DNA from: Nomia melanderi
Taxonomy: Eukaryota > Arthropoda > Insecta > Hymenoptera > Halictidae
Assembly (NCBI RefSeq): GCF_051020985.1
Contig: NC_135001.1
Coordinates: 10,223,896-10,287,895, forward strand
Direction: 5' to 3'
DNA length: 64,000 nucleotides
Shown: positions 11,071 to 21,965 of the stretch, piece by piece
Layout: each line of letters starts with the position of its first letter
How positions within the stretch are numbered: the first letter of the stretch is position 1
Notes under the pieces: model-generated
Database searches by the model: none
Told to the model about the DNA's origin: nothing
Seen by the model: only the letters and a program-made list of their open reading frames with translations
Made by a program: the position numbers and the translations under genes

Positions 11071-12686
11071 ATGTTCGCTTGGCCCTCCGTAAGTACACTG
11101 CCAGGAGAAAGACATCCGGCGGGGTTAGCAAAAAGCGGGAAAGCCGATCGCCGGGATAAGCGGATGGATACGCTACCCTCAGGGGAGGAACCGGTGAACC
11201 GTGACGAAAAATTGCCCCCGGTTCCGCGCTTGTACCGCGAACAATGCCGGTGAAAAGTGTCTATCGTCCGCGTGGCTTTCCTGTGTGCATACGCGGGGAG
11301 ATGCGTATCTCGCGGGACCGCTCGTAAAACGATCCCCATTCACCGCGAGTTTTATATTCATGCCGGTGAAGGGAGTTACGGTCGACGTTGTGGACACTTC
11401 ATCGGGGAACATGTGATCTCGTAGTTCGTTCAGCCACCGTGTATCTTTGTGATCGAATTGTTCCGCGAGCGATATGATCTAGCTTCTCGTAAATTCGATG
11501 TTGCTTTATCATTTTCAAATGTTCTTCTTCCGGGCTGAATTAACGGTTATGTATTCCAGGTACTCGTGGTTTGTCTGATCGCTGAACACGCGATCGGGAG
11601 TATAGATATTGGGGATGCTGGAGGATGGCAAGGGTGAGAGGTTCATCGAAGTACGATGCGAGGAAGATTCTGGATAGGTGCTAATTGGTGTTGCGTCTGT
11701 TAGGGTATCCGGGGACGGCGGCTACGGGACAGGACACGGTGTAGAATTAGGACATCTGTCGGGCGGTCTTCACGATGGCCTGTCCGGTTACGGTTCCTAT
11801 GGAGGTGGAGGTTTTGACCACGGACTGCATGGACATGTTCAGCATCATTACGCGCCCGCTGTGCCTGTCAGCGAGCACGTTGAAGTTACGAAGCCTGTTC
11901 CTGTACCTGTCGTTAAGAATGTTGGTAAGTTTCATGTTTTAAAACGTTGATCTGCTAACTTAAAGGAAAAAGCAAGAGTTACATTGGGATAAGTAAAAAC
12001 TGTTGTATAAAAATCGGTTCCTTGAAATCTTACATAATAACTTTAATTATTTCGATAACTATTATAGTTCCGAAAGTTCCGTGAATTCTAATAACTTCAA
12101 TCAGTTCGATGACGTTTATAATTCTTATAATTTCCAAAATTCTGATCATTTTGGAGCCACGATAAAGTCGATAGTAATACCTAACTTTTCCACGAATTAA
12201 ACTCATAGGCTTAGTCGAATTCCTAGTAGCAACTGTCAAGTTCAAACTGTACGAAGAACACCAGTAAAATTCCGAGTCCATTCAGCCCCCACTCCGAGTA
12301 CCCCCCAATTATAACACTTTCTCGGACAACTACAACTCAATTGGTTTTTGTGTAACCGCAAAACAGGAGTGCCAGTCGCCCAACCAGTGGCGATACCAGT
12401 GCCACATCCGGTGGCTGTGGGCGTAGCACAGCCGTATCCGGTCCATGTACCAGTCGCCAAGCCCGTCGCGATCCCGGTGGTGAAGACCGTGGCGATCCCG
12501 GTCGAGAAGAAGGTTCCGTATCCGGTGGAGAAGCTAATACCGGTCCCAATCGAGAAACCCGTGCCTATACAAATAGAGAAGCACATACCCGTGCCCGTTG
12601 AAAAACCATATCCTATCCATATCCCGGTGTACAAACACGTGTTCCATCGGGTCAAGTCCCACGGAGGCCATGGTTGGAGTCATTAG
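11071..12686 (+). CDS. Pro/Val-rich low-complexity cuticular protein, CPLCP/Vajk-like (cluster gene A)
   Basis: Four exons join in frame: 11071-11088, 11560-11633, 11704-11924 and 12367-12686 (210 aa). Signal peptide is about residues 1-20 (MFAWPSVLVVCLIAEHAIGS), split after residue 6 by the first intron. Residues about 28-75 are Gly/His/Tyr-rich. The motif VPVSEHVEVTKPVPV follows, shared with the next gene. From residue 105 the last exon is a run of P-V/I-P-V and VEK-x-VP repeats, ending with PYPIHIPVYKHVFH and GHGWSH. Families dense in PV/PY motifs in insects are CPLCP cuticular proteins and Drosophila Vajk proteins, which act in the extracellular cuticle; assignment here is by composition and motif. 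Gene B lacks the 70-base intron at 11634-11703. Confidence 0.82.
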
Positions 12687-12943
12687 TTACATCACCACGC
12701 CGGTGAAGATTATAGTTACAGACACCTCTAGATGATGGGACATTGACGAGATTCCCGGTAGCGGAATCTCAGCCATTCAGCAAGAGGACTCGAATATTTG
12801 CATAGAAAGTGGACGAAGACATTTCCTTGGCGTAACGGTCGAAGAAACACGCGCCGCCAATTTTGTTGGAGGACATCGATGCGTCCTCAGCATAGTATTA
12901 TTCAACGTATTTATGGTTGTTAATTCTGTTATTCCTGTTGCCA

Positions 12944-12949
12944 AATAAA
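12944..12949 (+). terminator. poly(A) signal AATAAA
   Basis: Lies 258 bases after the stop codon of cluster gene A. Confidence 0.6.
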
Positions 12950-14758
12950 GAATTAATTTTTTAGTTACACCGTCTACCTTTATTTAACGCTGCCCAAATA
13001 GGTTTCAGATAATTCATTGATATTAGGTAAGATCGATTTACCGATGTAACACGATTTCGTTGCATTAGGTAGAATTTTCCTATTACGCTCGTTAACGAAA
13101 CTATTGCGGTATCGTAGATTTTTCGGGGAGATCTAGGGACTTGAACATTTCCTAATTCCCTCGATCTTAAAGCGTCCACTTACCAAAATCCCACTATTGT
13201 CGATTCTATACACGAAAGGTCTTACTGTTACCGTTAACGAATCTTTTATGCAATTTAGCGACCTTTGCAACAATGTGCCTATTAAGTAACACCTATAGTT
13301 AGTAAGCGAAAAACCTCGGAATTTACGATTACACAGTGAACAAGCACATTAGCAAACAATAGATTCAACAAGCGGACGATAAGCGTACAGTGACAAGAGG
13401 CAGTTATGGTACAGAGGTAATAGACCATTTCGTTTCGCGTAAATTTCCGTGAAATTCGTTGCCGACATTCGAGACACGGATCCACAATCGCAACGTCGCG
13501 TCGCCTTTCAATTATCATTATTTTCTGGCCAGTTTCAAGCCGAGCGTATCTTGCGACAGGATGCTTTCGTTATGCTCTCTTCACACGGACTGTCGAACGC
13601 GGGAGCATCCTCTTTATCCAATGTATCTGAGCGCGCAAACCGTTTGTCGCTTCTCGCGAGAAATGTTTTCCACAGTTCGCGCCGGGAGCTTAATTACAGG
13701 CGCGAGTGGGAGAGTTCAGGGAAACTTTCTTGGAAGTAACGAACAGATTCTTAGACAGAGCAGAGTTCTCCGACAAATGTGGAAAGGGCGGAATCACTGC
13801 GACATTTAGATCTGTTAATTACAGAATGATAGATGCTCGAGGCCCGGAAGTAGCTCGATGCTTTCATTACGCTGCAAAAACTTCGACGTTGGCCTGGCAA
13901 CTCTGTCCCCGGGCTACAGATCGTTATTCTCCTGTACAAGTTTTCACGAGCGCCCCGTGAGCTGCATTTAAAAATGAACGACACTCGCAATATTTTTTAA
14001 TTAATTTCAAACTTTAATTGGACTTCGGAACGAGTGTTTACATGTTTGTGGCTACACTTTCACGACTAGCGCGCGACCCTTCCACGGAATTTCCATTAAT
14101 CGTAAATGAAGCAGTCCAAAATGAGGAATAAGATTGTAATTATATTTAACCACAGCTTATTGGACGCTGATGATGCACCTGTCAATCTCGCAGGTGTTTT
14201 ATCGTGTAGAAATACGTACCAAGAGAAGCATAATATAATGTCATAACATACTCACAGAATCTAACAACCTTCGGTCATCCATGAGAAGCGGGAAAATTAA
14301 TTAATCTTCGTTGTAGGCGAGGAATTCTTACGCTTGGTATTTGCGTGTCATTAATTTCTTCTGCTCTATTTTCCGCGTAATTGCAAACGAAAGTGACCGC
14401 GCCCGTTCATTGGATTTCCTCACTGTCTCGACAAGTTGAAACAACCATCGAGAGTCCGATAAACCAACGGATCATCGAGACCCAGACAGTTCCGTTAACC
14501 CTGAACAGAAATCGGTAGTAAGAGCCGGTAATAGAAAATCCTGGATGAAAAGTGCTCGCGCGCGTGGGCACTGACCTGCGAATAGATCAGAAACTGTCTA
14601 ATTTGCTCGGCCGCCGTTCGATTCACAAAAGCGGCCAATAGATACGGCGGTGTTTCGCGTGGACGGGTCGACGGAGAAACTATTGCGCGGATCGGGCGGG
14701 GCTCGTTAGACGAAGCATCAGGACCATACTACATCGTCGACAGTGAAAGGCTGGACGG
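12950..14758. other. intergenic between cluster genes A and B
   Basis: Overlapping short frames near 13450-13990 show no motif or signal peptide. Nothing else was recognised; promoter-proximal regulatory sequence is expected at its 3' end. Confidence 0.5.
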
Positions 14759-14795
14759 TATATTAAGACGAGCAATGAGCAAAGATGTATCAGTC
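14759..14795 (+). promoter_or_regulatory. TATA-like box (14759-14766) and initiator TCAGT (+1 about 14792)
   Basis: TATATTAA lies 33 bases before the A of a TATCAGTC initiator. The micro-exon start codon is at 14852. Confidence 0.7.
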
Positions 14796-14851
14796 GCCGA
14801 AGGAACCTCTACGACTATCAGACCGGTGCATACAGCTATATGCTTGTAACC

Positions 14852-17254
14852 ATGAACGGAATCGTGAGTAACGAAATCGAGGCGGAGCAATCCGAAAATT
14901 CATTCTACCATTTTCGAAATTCTATCGAAACCTCCCTGCTCATAGAGTTTCGCTGCGACTCGAGACTGCGCGTGTGAACGCGTTTGTAGATTGTCCAGGA
15001 ACGTTCGGGAACGAGTGTGAGAATTTTAGAACACAAACTTCAATGAAGATCAATTACTCGTTATACCTTTGAGTAGAAATTTTTGAAGAGTAATATGAGT
15101 TTTCAGTTAATTATTGAAAATAGAATCGGACCGTTTTTTCTTTGTACAAATATTCGTAGTCTATTCGCGGAGATTTCAACTATTTAAACGAAATTCAATA
15201 GAAACTAATTCGTCTAGTCACATTACTTCCGAAGCTCTCATCGCTGTGTGCAAAGTGAAGTGAGAATTCTAATTCATTTACTCGATATTTATTATCCAAT
15301 CAACTTCTCAGCGCGAGGAATAAATTTCAGTGTACCCTTTGTAATTAAAAAGAAACCTAGGAAAACGGCTCGCACGAACGCTCGCAGTCTATTCATTAAG
15401 TACCCGAGAAAACATCGATCCTCCGCAATCTCCGCTTTCCATCACGATTGTCGGAAGGCAGTTAACAGCCTAGGGTAGCGTTACCATTCGTTGCGTCATA
15501 GGCGTCTCCCAGCGATTGACGATCATTTAATATTTCTCGATGAACGACCGTTTCATTGAATAATATTCGCGGGAAGGAGTCCCCGATGCTTTTACAATGA
15601 ACTTACACTTGGACTTTACCTTCGGCGCAGATGCTGCTTTCTCTGGTGTCCTTGGCCGCGGCCGTGCCGGTGATCGTGAACCAGGGCCAAAACGAGCAGT
15701 ATCCTCAGCTGTACGGTGGTTTCCAACCTTTAGAAAGGTCCGACCAGGAGAGCCATGGCACGTCGGGAGGCGGAAGCTACGGCGGCGAGTACAGCGGTGG
15801 TGATTATGGTGGCGGCGATTACGGTGGCGGCAGCTATGGTGGTGGCAGCAGCTACGGTGGCGGCAGCTACGGTGGCGGCAGCTACGGTGGCGGCAGCTAC
15901 GGTGGTAGCAGCTACGGGGGTGACTTCAGTGGTGGCCACGGCGGTGGTTTCGAGGGATCTGTCGGAGGACACTTAGAGGTATCCGGTGACCACTTGGGTT
16001 CGGATTACTCGTCCCTCGGGGGTGGATACGAAGGAGAACACGAGGGCGGAGTTTCCCTGGACGGTGGCCACAGCGTGGTCCAGAGCGTTCCTGTCTCCGA
16101 ACACGTGGAAGTTACCAAGCCCGTGCCCGTTAAAGTGATTAAACACATCGGTAAGTCCCTAATTGCTCGGCTAACGTTATCTCGCTAATAGCGCGGCGTA
16201 ATCTTTCTCGAGAGGAATGAGATCTTCGTAGCAAATGTGCAATTTAGTTTCATCGTGGATTAGGAGGTAATTTGTCTTACGCTGTTGGTCACCCTCTTTG
16301 GATTCGAGGGTGAAGTATTTAAGGTTTTTCCGAAGGAAGTTTATTCTAGCAAATTTGAGTATCGACAGTTTGAATTGTTGTACTAGACCGAAACTCCAAG
16401 ACGATTCGAAGTAACGATACGTTATGGCTGCGAAACGACTAATTACTCCGAGTAATTGTTCAACTTTCAGAAAGTTTGAAAGCGAAAACTCCACGGAAAG
16501 TTACCGTTGCGCGGCTTTCAGTGAATCTGAGTCGTTAAGTTTGTATTGTCAAGCACAACGGTATTCGAGCTGAGCGTGAGTTGCAGTTTTAACGACGTCG
16601 CAAGTTCGAAATGCAAATTCGTTTCGAATTTCAAATATCGCGCGTTGAGTTGCTCTCTCTTCAGCAGCTTTTATAAAATACCACTTCCATAACGTTTAGC
16701 GGCTTCGGTGGAAGTTATACTACAAATCGATGCAAATTGAAAAAATTAGAAGCAAATCAACGTATCGAGATCTGACAGTAATACCAACAGATTTTATTCA
16801 CAAAAAATTCGATAAATTCCTTAATTTATAATTTCATTCCATTATCCATCAAACCGTACAGAACACTTTGTAATTCATAATTCAATCGTACAATTCATCC
16901 ATAAAAAGTTCTATAAATCTTCCTATTTTTCTAAACATATGCATTTTTATTTTAGGGGTACCAGTTCCTCAGATTCTGAAGATAGCAGTGCCACATCCGG
17001 TGCCAGTTGGTATCCCCCAAAGCTACCCGGTTGCCCAGCCAATCCCCAAGCCAGTACCAGTGCAAGTGATCAAGACAGTGGCAGTGCCTGTGGAAAAGAA
17101 GGTCCCATTCCCTGTGGAGAAACATATTCCGGTGCCAGTGGAGAAGCCAATCCCGATCACTATCGAGAAACACGTGCCAGTTCCAGTCATCAAACCGTAT
17201 CCTATCAAGATCCCCGTTTACAAGACGATCTACCACCACGCGAAGAAGCACTAA
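14852..17254 (+). CDS. Gly/Tyr-rich plus Pro/Val-rich cuticular protein (cluster gene B)
   Basis: Three exons join in frame: 14852-14863, 15631-16150 and 16956-17254 (276 aa). Exon 1 encodes MNGI and exon 2 completes the signal peptide (MLLSLVSLAAAVPVIV). Residues about 50-108 are repeats of GGGSYGG, encoded by a 15-base tandem unit; residues 109-160 remain Gly/His-rich. The motif VPVSEHVEVTKPVPV precedes a phase-1 intron at the same place as in gene A. From residue 178 the protein is PV/VEK repeats ending KPYPIKIPVYKTIYHH. Glycine-tyrosine repeats with a hydrophobic Pro/Val block fit an extracellular cuticle or silk-like structural protein. AATAAA is at 17546. The overlapping 154-residue frame at 16939-17403 is a shadow of exon 3. 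Confidence 0.83.
15770..15940 (+). repeat. coding minisatellite, 15-base unit GGTGGCGGCAGCTAC
   Basis: Several near-identical 15-base units in tandem encode GGGSY repeats in cluster gene B. The central copies are almost identical at third positions, which suggests recent unit duplication or slippage. Confidence 0.85.
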
Positions 17255-17545
17255 AACAACATCGGCTGGTTAGGGGAACGATCCGTCCGGTCGATGCCGT
17301 AACGACCGTAGACACCGTTCACCGCTTTTACTGGAGGTTTTACAATCCGAGCAGCCCCGACGGGACCGCGGAGAAAGTCCACGAAAAAGGGTCCGTTCGC
17401 TAGGACCGTAAACGACTGCGCCTACCAATCAATTCTGTTGTACATACTTCTAAACGATGTTTCTGTTGTTCTATTTTCCTATAGTCTACCTTTTTTATTT
17501 TTATTAATTTTTTACTGTTTACTGTTTTTTCTTTGTTTGTTTTAC

Positions 17546-17551
17546 AATAAA
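17546..17551 (+). terminator. poly(A) signal AATAAA
   Basis: Lies 292 bases after the stop of cluster gene B, behind a T-rich stretch. Confidence 0.6.
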
Positions 17552-19437
17552 ATATTCAGAAAATTGTACACCATGTCGATCATTCTTTCGCGGTGAAAGT
17601 CACTCGAAGATTTCCTCCTCGGCATCGAGAATCCTATCGATACCGTCGTTAAATCTACACTAACATCGGAGGGAGCGCTGTAATTAAGGTTTCGTAGGAG
17701 TTTCTTTCTCGAGCCTTTATTATTTTACAGATATTTTACAAATAAATCCACGCCCGATACGTGGATTCGATGACTTTGCGGAGGTGTTGAGTTTTACTGA
17801 ATGGGGAAGCCGATATAGTACGAAAAGATCGAATGCATCTCCCAGGAGAAATTCGATAGTCGCAAGGAACTTTCCATGTTGGATCCGGGGGATCGTAGAA
17901 TTTTTCCTGTTGCCCCGTGTGGATCGGATACCGCGCGAGCCTGCCGATCTATCCTGAGTTAATGCGCCCGAGATGATAATCGAGACTTTCACTGGTATTT
18001 TCGATACATAGGGTACGGATTCCGTGGAAAGTGAACGTTGCCAGCAGTCTAGTTCACGACCGAAGGTAGCGTGATTGTCACGATCGGCCGTTACTAATGA
18101 GTCGTGAAAACGGGGGACGGTAGCTTTTATGGTACCGATATCGGTGAGATTCGTATACCGGAACGACGCGCGTAAATTAGACTGATTCGATAAATAAACC
18201 AAATAACAATAAGAAATGGCAAGAGAATGACTCAAACGTCATCACTTTCCTCCATATCGAAGATCACAAAGAAAAAGTCACTGGCAGAACTGGAAGCGCG
18301 TTTATCAGCTGTTACATATTCATAAGCATGCAAAGTAGTTTTCATGCGGTTCGGTGTAACAATATTATTTGTTGAACGGTGAGTCGTACGATGATAGCGT
18401 GCGCTTTCTTGGCGATAGAAAAATGCATCGGAGATTCATGGTGTTCGGGAATTACGCAGTGTAATTTTGAGGAAGTGAACGGAGGAAATATACTATGAAG
18501 CAGTGACTAGGCTCCGTATCAATAACCAGATATTTTATAAAGTTTACTGGGACGGTATTATTATACACAACTCTCATACGACATGATAGTTGAATACTAA
18601 TAAAGTTGCTTCTATCGTAAAACCGTATTAGATGGGATCTGTGATAAAAGCCTTTATAAATAGAGGATTAAACGCGCACACTATGTATGATGAAATTTCC
18701 ATAGCTATTAGTGACTTCATTTTCATGGAAAACAGTGATATTAATCACTTTGTTCTCTGTCATTTTTATGGCCGTGTAAGGGGAATTGCGGAGCGCGTAA
18801 AGTGTCGACGCGTGACCGCAAATTCAAGTGAAATATACATTGACAATTATTATGTATTTTATAATATTTCAGAGATACTTCACAAAATGTGATAATACTA
18901 TAATAAAACCATTGAATGACAATCAGTAGCAATTACTATTTATATCAGATGAAATTTCAATTTTTTAAAATATATGACACAGGAAATATGTTGAAAGGGA
19001 TGGTTAATAATTAGTAATTGATCGCAGCTGCTATAATGATACACAACTACGAAATACAGTTATAAAGTAAGGCTACAAGATTCTGATCTTGGCGAATTAA
19101 GAACATGCACATTAACCGGCATGAGGAAGTGGGAAGTACAACCCGGTACTCCCACTGCCTCGCGAAATTTATTTAATAAGAGGCAAGAACATTCATTTGA
19201 GAGGCGTCCAGTGGAAAGGAGTCTGGGATCTAAATGGTCCGATGTAAGCAAAATGAACGCGTTAAAGTGAACAAGGTTGCAAATCGTGCGCCAGATGAAA
19301 GACGGAAGTGCTCTAGTTACGCAATCATCATGGCGAACAGGAGCGCCGTTTGAAGGAACAGGGAAATTGTAGCTCCATAGTGAAGGTGTTGAATAGGTTT
19401 CCACGGGATAGTGGGGTTGCTTGTCCCACGTTGCTCC
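17552..19437. other. intergenic between cluster genes B and C
   Basis: Frames such as 17720-18235 on the minus strand lack recognisable motifs. No gene, repeat or RNA was recognised. Confidence 0.45.
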
Positions 19438-19475
19438 TATATAAAGTCACTAAGCGGGGAATTCGACTCGAGTTG
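19438..19475 (+). promoter_or_regulatory. TATA box TATATAAA (19438-19445)
   Basis: The box is followed about 30 bases later by a GACTCGAG region where transcription probably starts; the start codon of cluster gene C is at 19520. Confidence 0.65.
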
Positions 19476-19519
19476 ATCTTTTATTCACGAAGCACTCATA
19501 TGCGCCTATCAAGGGAACA

Positions 19520-20908
19520 ATGAAGAACATCGTACGTGAGTCGTGTCGTTGCCACGCTGATTAAAACGGAAGGGTTGATCGATTATGGGCATGTAATACC
19601 CGTTAAAATAAAAAAAAGAATATTCCATCGACATTCATTTCTAGATTAATTTCAATGGAAATGTCACGAACGGATGAGAACATTGAACTAAGTGTCAAAT
19701 ACTAATGGAAAAGTGCTTAACCTACCATATTTGTTCATTTCAAATATTTCTTGTGTATTAATGTCATCAATGTCTTATTCAGTAATTTCAATTTCAATTA
19801 ATCGGATATCGATCGTTCGAGTTGATAGAATGTTAAGTAGCTTTGCCTGAAAAACTATTAAATGTAACTGTTCACGCTTCATTTTACTTCTTTAATATAT
19901 TTTAATCAAACATATCCAGCCTTTCTCTTTTAATCGCGGTGTATGATACAATTAAGAGTACCAGTTCAATGATTACATCAACTAGTGAACGCTGCCAACC
20001 ATTCTATTTTCAAGATCTTAATTCTGACGATTGCTGGTTGCTGCCTAGCCAGTGAATTAGAGTTGGGTGGCCATGGTCTTACATTAGGGGAAATTGCTTT
20101 GGGCCACGATGGCCACGACATCGATTTGAGCGAAATTGGTCTGACCGGTTTAAATTTGTCATGTTATTACGATTATTGTCGGCCGAATTCACGAGTCGGT
20201 TGTAACATACGTATTTTACATTATCAGGAGATGTGGGGTCCGAGGTTGAGCTAGGTCACGGCTATGGAGGTGGACACGGACACTTTATACCCGTTGTCAA
20301 AAATATTGGTGTGTAACTCAACCATAACTATCTTAATAATTACACTATATAATTACTTAAAATTGTACTCAGAATATCGTAAATGTGTCAATAGTGTTCA
20401 TAATTCAATGAACCTCGTTCTTCAAGGATTTTCCTTTATTCTTCGTATTTTAGATGAATTCCAATAATCTGAAATACCTATTAACACATATAGATTATAA
20501 TTCGTCTGTAATACAACTTTGAACTTCATTGCAACAGGAATACCAGTACTGAAGAAGTACCCATTGGCCATTCCAAGCCTACAGATCCAACAAGTTCCGC
20601 AGAGCTACTCTGTCCCGGTGGTTGTACCGAAACCCGTTCCTTATCCGGTATACAATGAGAACACGATTATTCTGTCAAAACATTTGCAATGTTTATTTCA
20701 AATTTTCTTTGTACCGCAGGTGGAGAAACAGGTCTTCACGAAGGTAGAGAAGAAAGTGCCCACGCCGATTGAAAAGATCATCCCGGTAAAGGTGGAGAAG
20801 CCAGTTCCGTTCCAAGTGGTGAAGCACATTCCTGTTCCGGTGGTGAAGCCTATTCCCATCAAGATCCCGATTTACAAAACGATAGTGCACAGACACAAGG
20901 GGCACTGA
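19520..20908 (+). CDS. Pro/Val-rich cuticular protein (cluster gene C)
   Basis: Five exons join in frame: 19520-19531, 20015-20147, 20228-20308, 20538-20647 and 20720-20908 (174 aa). Signal peptide MKNIILILTIAGCCLA is split after MKNI. A Gly/His/Asp/Leu-rich segment (residues about 20-70) ends in FIPVVKNIG at a phase-1 intron like that of genes A and B. From residue 76 comes the Pro/Val region, ending KPIPIKIPIYKTIVH. The 72-base segment 20648-20719 has a GT start, a pyrimidine-rich CAG end and no stop. It interrupts the repeat register with unrelated residues, so I treat it as an intron; retaining it would add 24 residues. The donor after 20147 (GTTTAA) is weak. Confidence 0.78.
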
Positions 20909-21007
20909 TCACAGTTTGATTCGTCGATTGTTGATTGTTTATTTATTCCTAAACGTTACATATTCGACATTATGATTGTTTACGTAGTTTTGTTAATACG
21001 ATTTGTT

Positions 21008-21013
21008 AATAAA
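21008..21013 (+). terminator. poly(A) signal AATAAA
   Basis: Lies 100 bases after the stop codon of cluster gene C. Confidence 0.6.
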
Positions 21014-21884
21014 TACGGTTATTGATCTGAAACATGGTACTTTCTTATCTGTATTTCCTTACAGGAAAGTCCAGATTACTAATTACTCCGGAATTATCGT
21101 AATTACGAATTCATGCTAAACAACAGACAACTTGATTATACGCGAGCCCGTTAATTAAAACTCAATTTATGACGAACCTGATATTCTCTACTGAGTTATC
21201 TATTAATTTACTGTTTCAAAGAGAGATACCATGCTTGTTTGAAATAGAAAAGCAGATTTCCAGGTATCTAAAGTGAAGCATATTTTTTGTATGAATTAGC
21301 GAAATATTTCCTGGTGGAATATCTCAATTACCAATTTCATTGGACTCTTAATACAATGGGAGGTATGCTATGAATAAATTATCTTAATTTTCATGAAAGT
21401 CGTTTACTAGAATGCCTGGGACGTAACAAGAACGATGAAACCATTAAATCGTGTCAAACATTCTCCTTCTGATCACAATTGAGACATGAGAGACCGGAGA
21501 AATTCCGATACTATTACTATTCCCGTATTACATTAACAGCCAGGCAATTTTTGGTGATCGTATCCCCTCACAATGGCGTCTGGGAACGGAGAGGAGAAAA
21601 GAGAACGTTCCTGTAGCGAAAGCAATCAATCGGGATTGCTTTCCTCTGCCATTGACCTTCGTGAATTCGACTTCAAGAGTATGTGCTGGCGGTGGCGACT
21701 GTAAAAAGTCCATTAACCGGGAAAAAGGAGAATGTCTGTGTCGTTCGTGAAACGTTTTACCAGTAAATGTTAAAGCATCGCGTTTGGCCTAAGGACTTAT
21801 CGAAAGGAACGTTGGTTTTTTGGTAAGACAGGATAAAATTTGATTTGGGTAACACTGGTCTTGTTTCAGAAAATATTCTAATAA

Positions 21885-21965
21885 TAACTCCTAGACTAGA
21901 CTACATTAGATTATACTAGAATAGACTAGACCAGACTAAACTATATTACACTTAGACTAGATTGA
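21885..21965. repeat. degenerate short tandem repeat (AGACTAGACTA type)
   Basis: About 80 bases consist of diverged copies of a 5-10 base AGACTA/TTAGACTA unit. It is a decayed minisatellite. Confidence 0.6.

Noticed and set aside
13449..13990. Overlapping frames of 80-116 codons on both strands
   Set aside because: No motif, signal peptide or paralogue similarity, and no promoter like those of the cluster genes.
16939..17403. 154-codon Ser-rich open frame on the + strand
   Set aside because: It overlaps the last exon of gene B in another frame; gene B's frame continues the Pro/Val repeats, fits the splice phase and matches paralogues.
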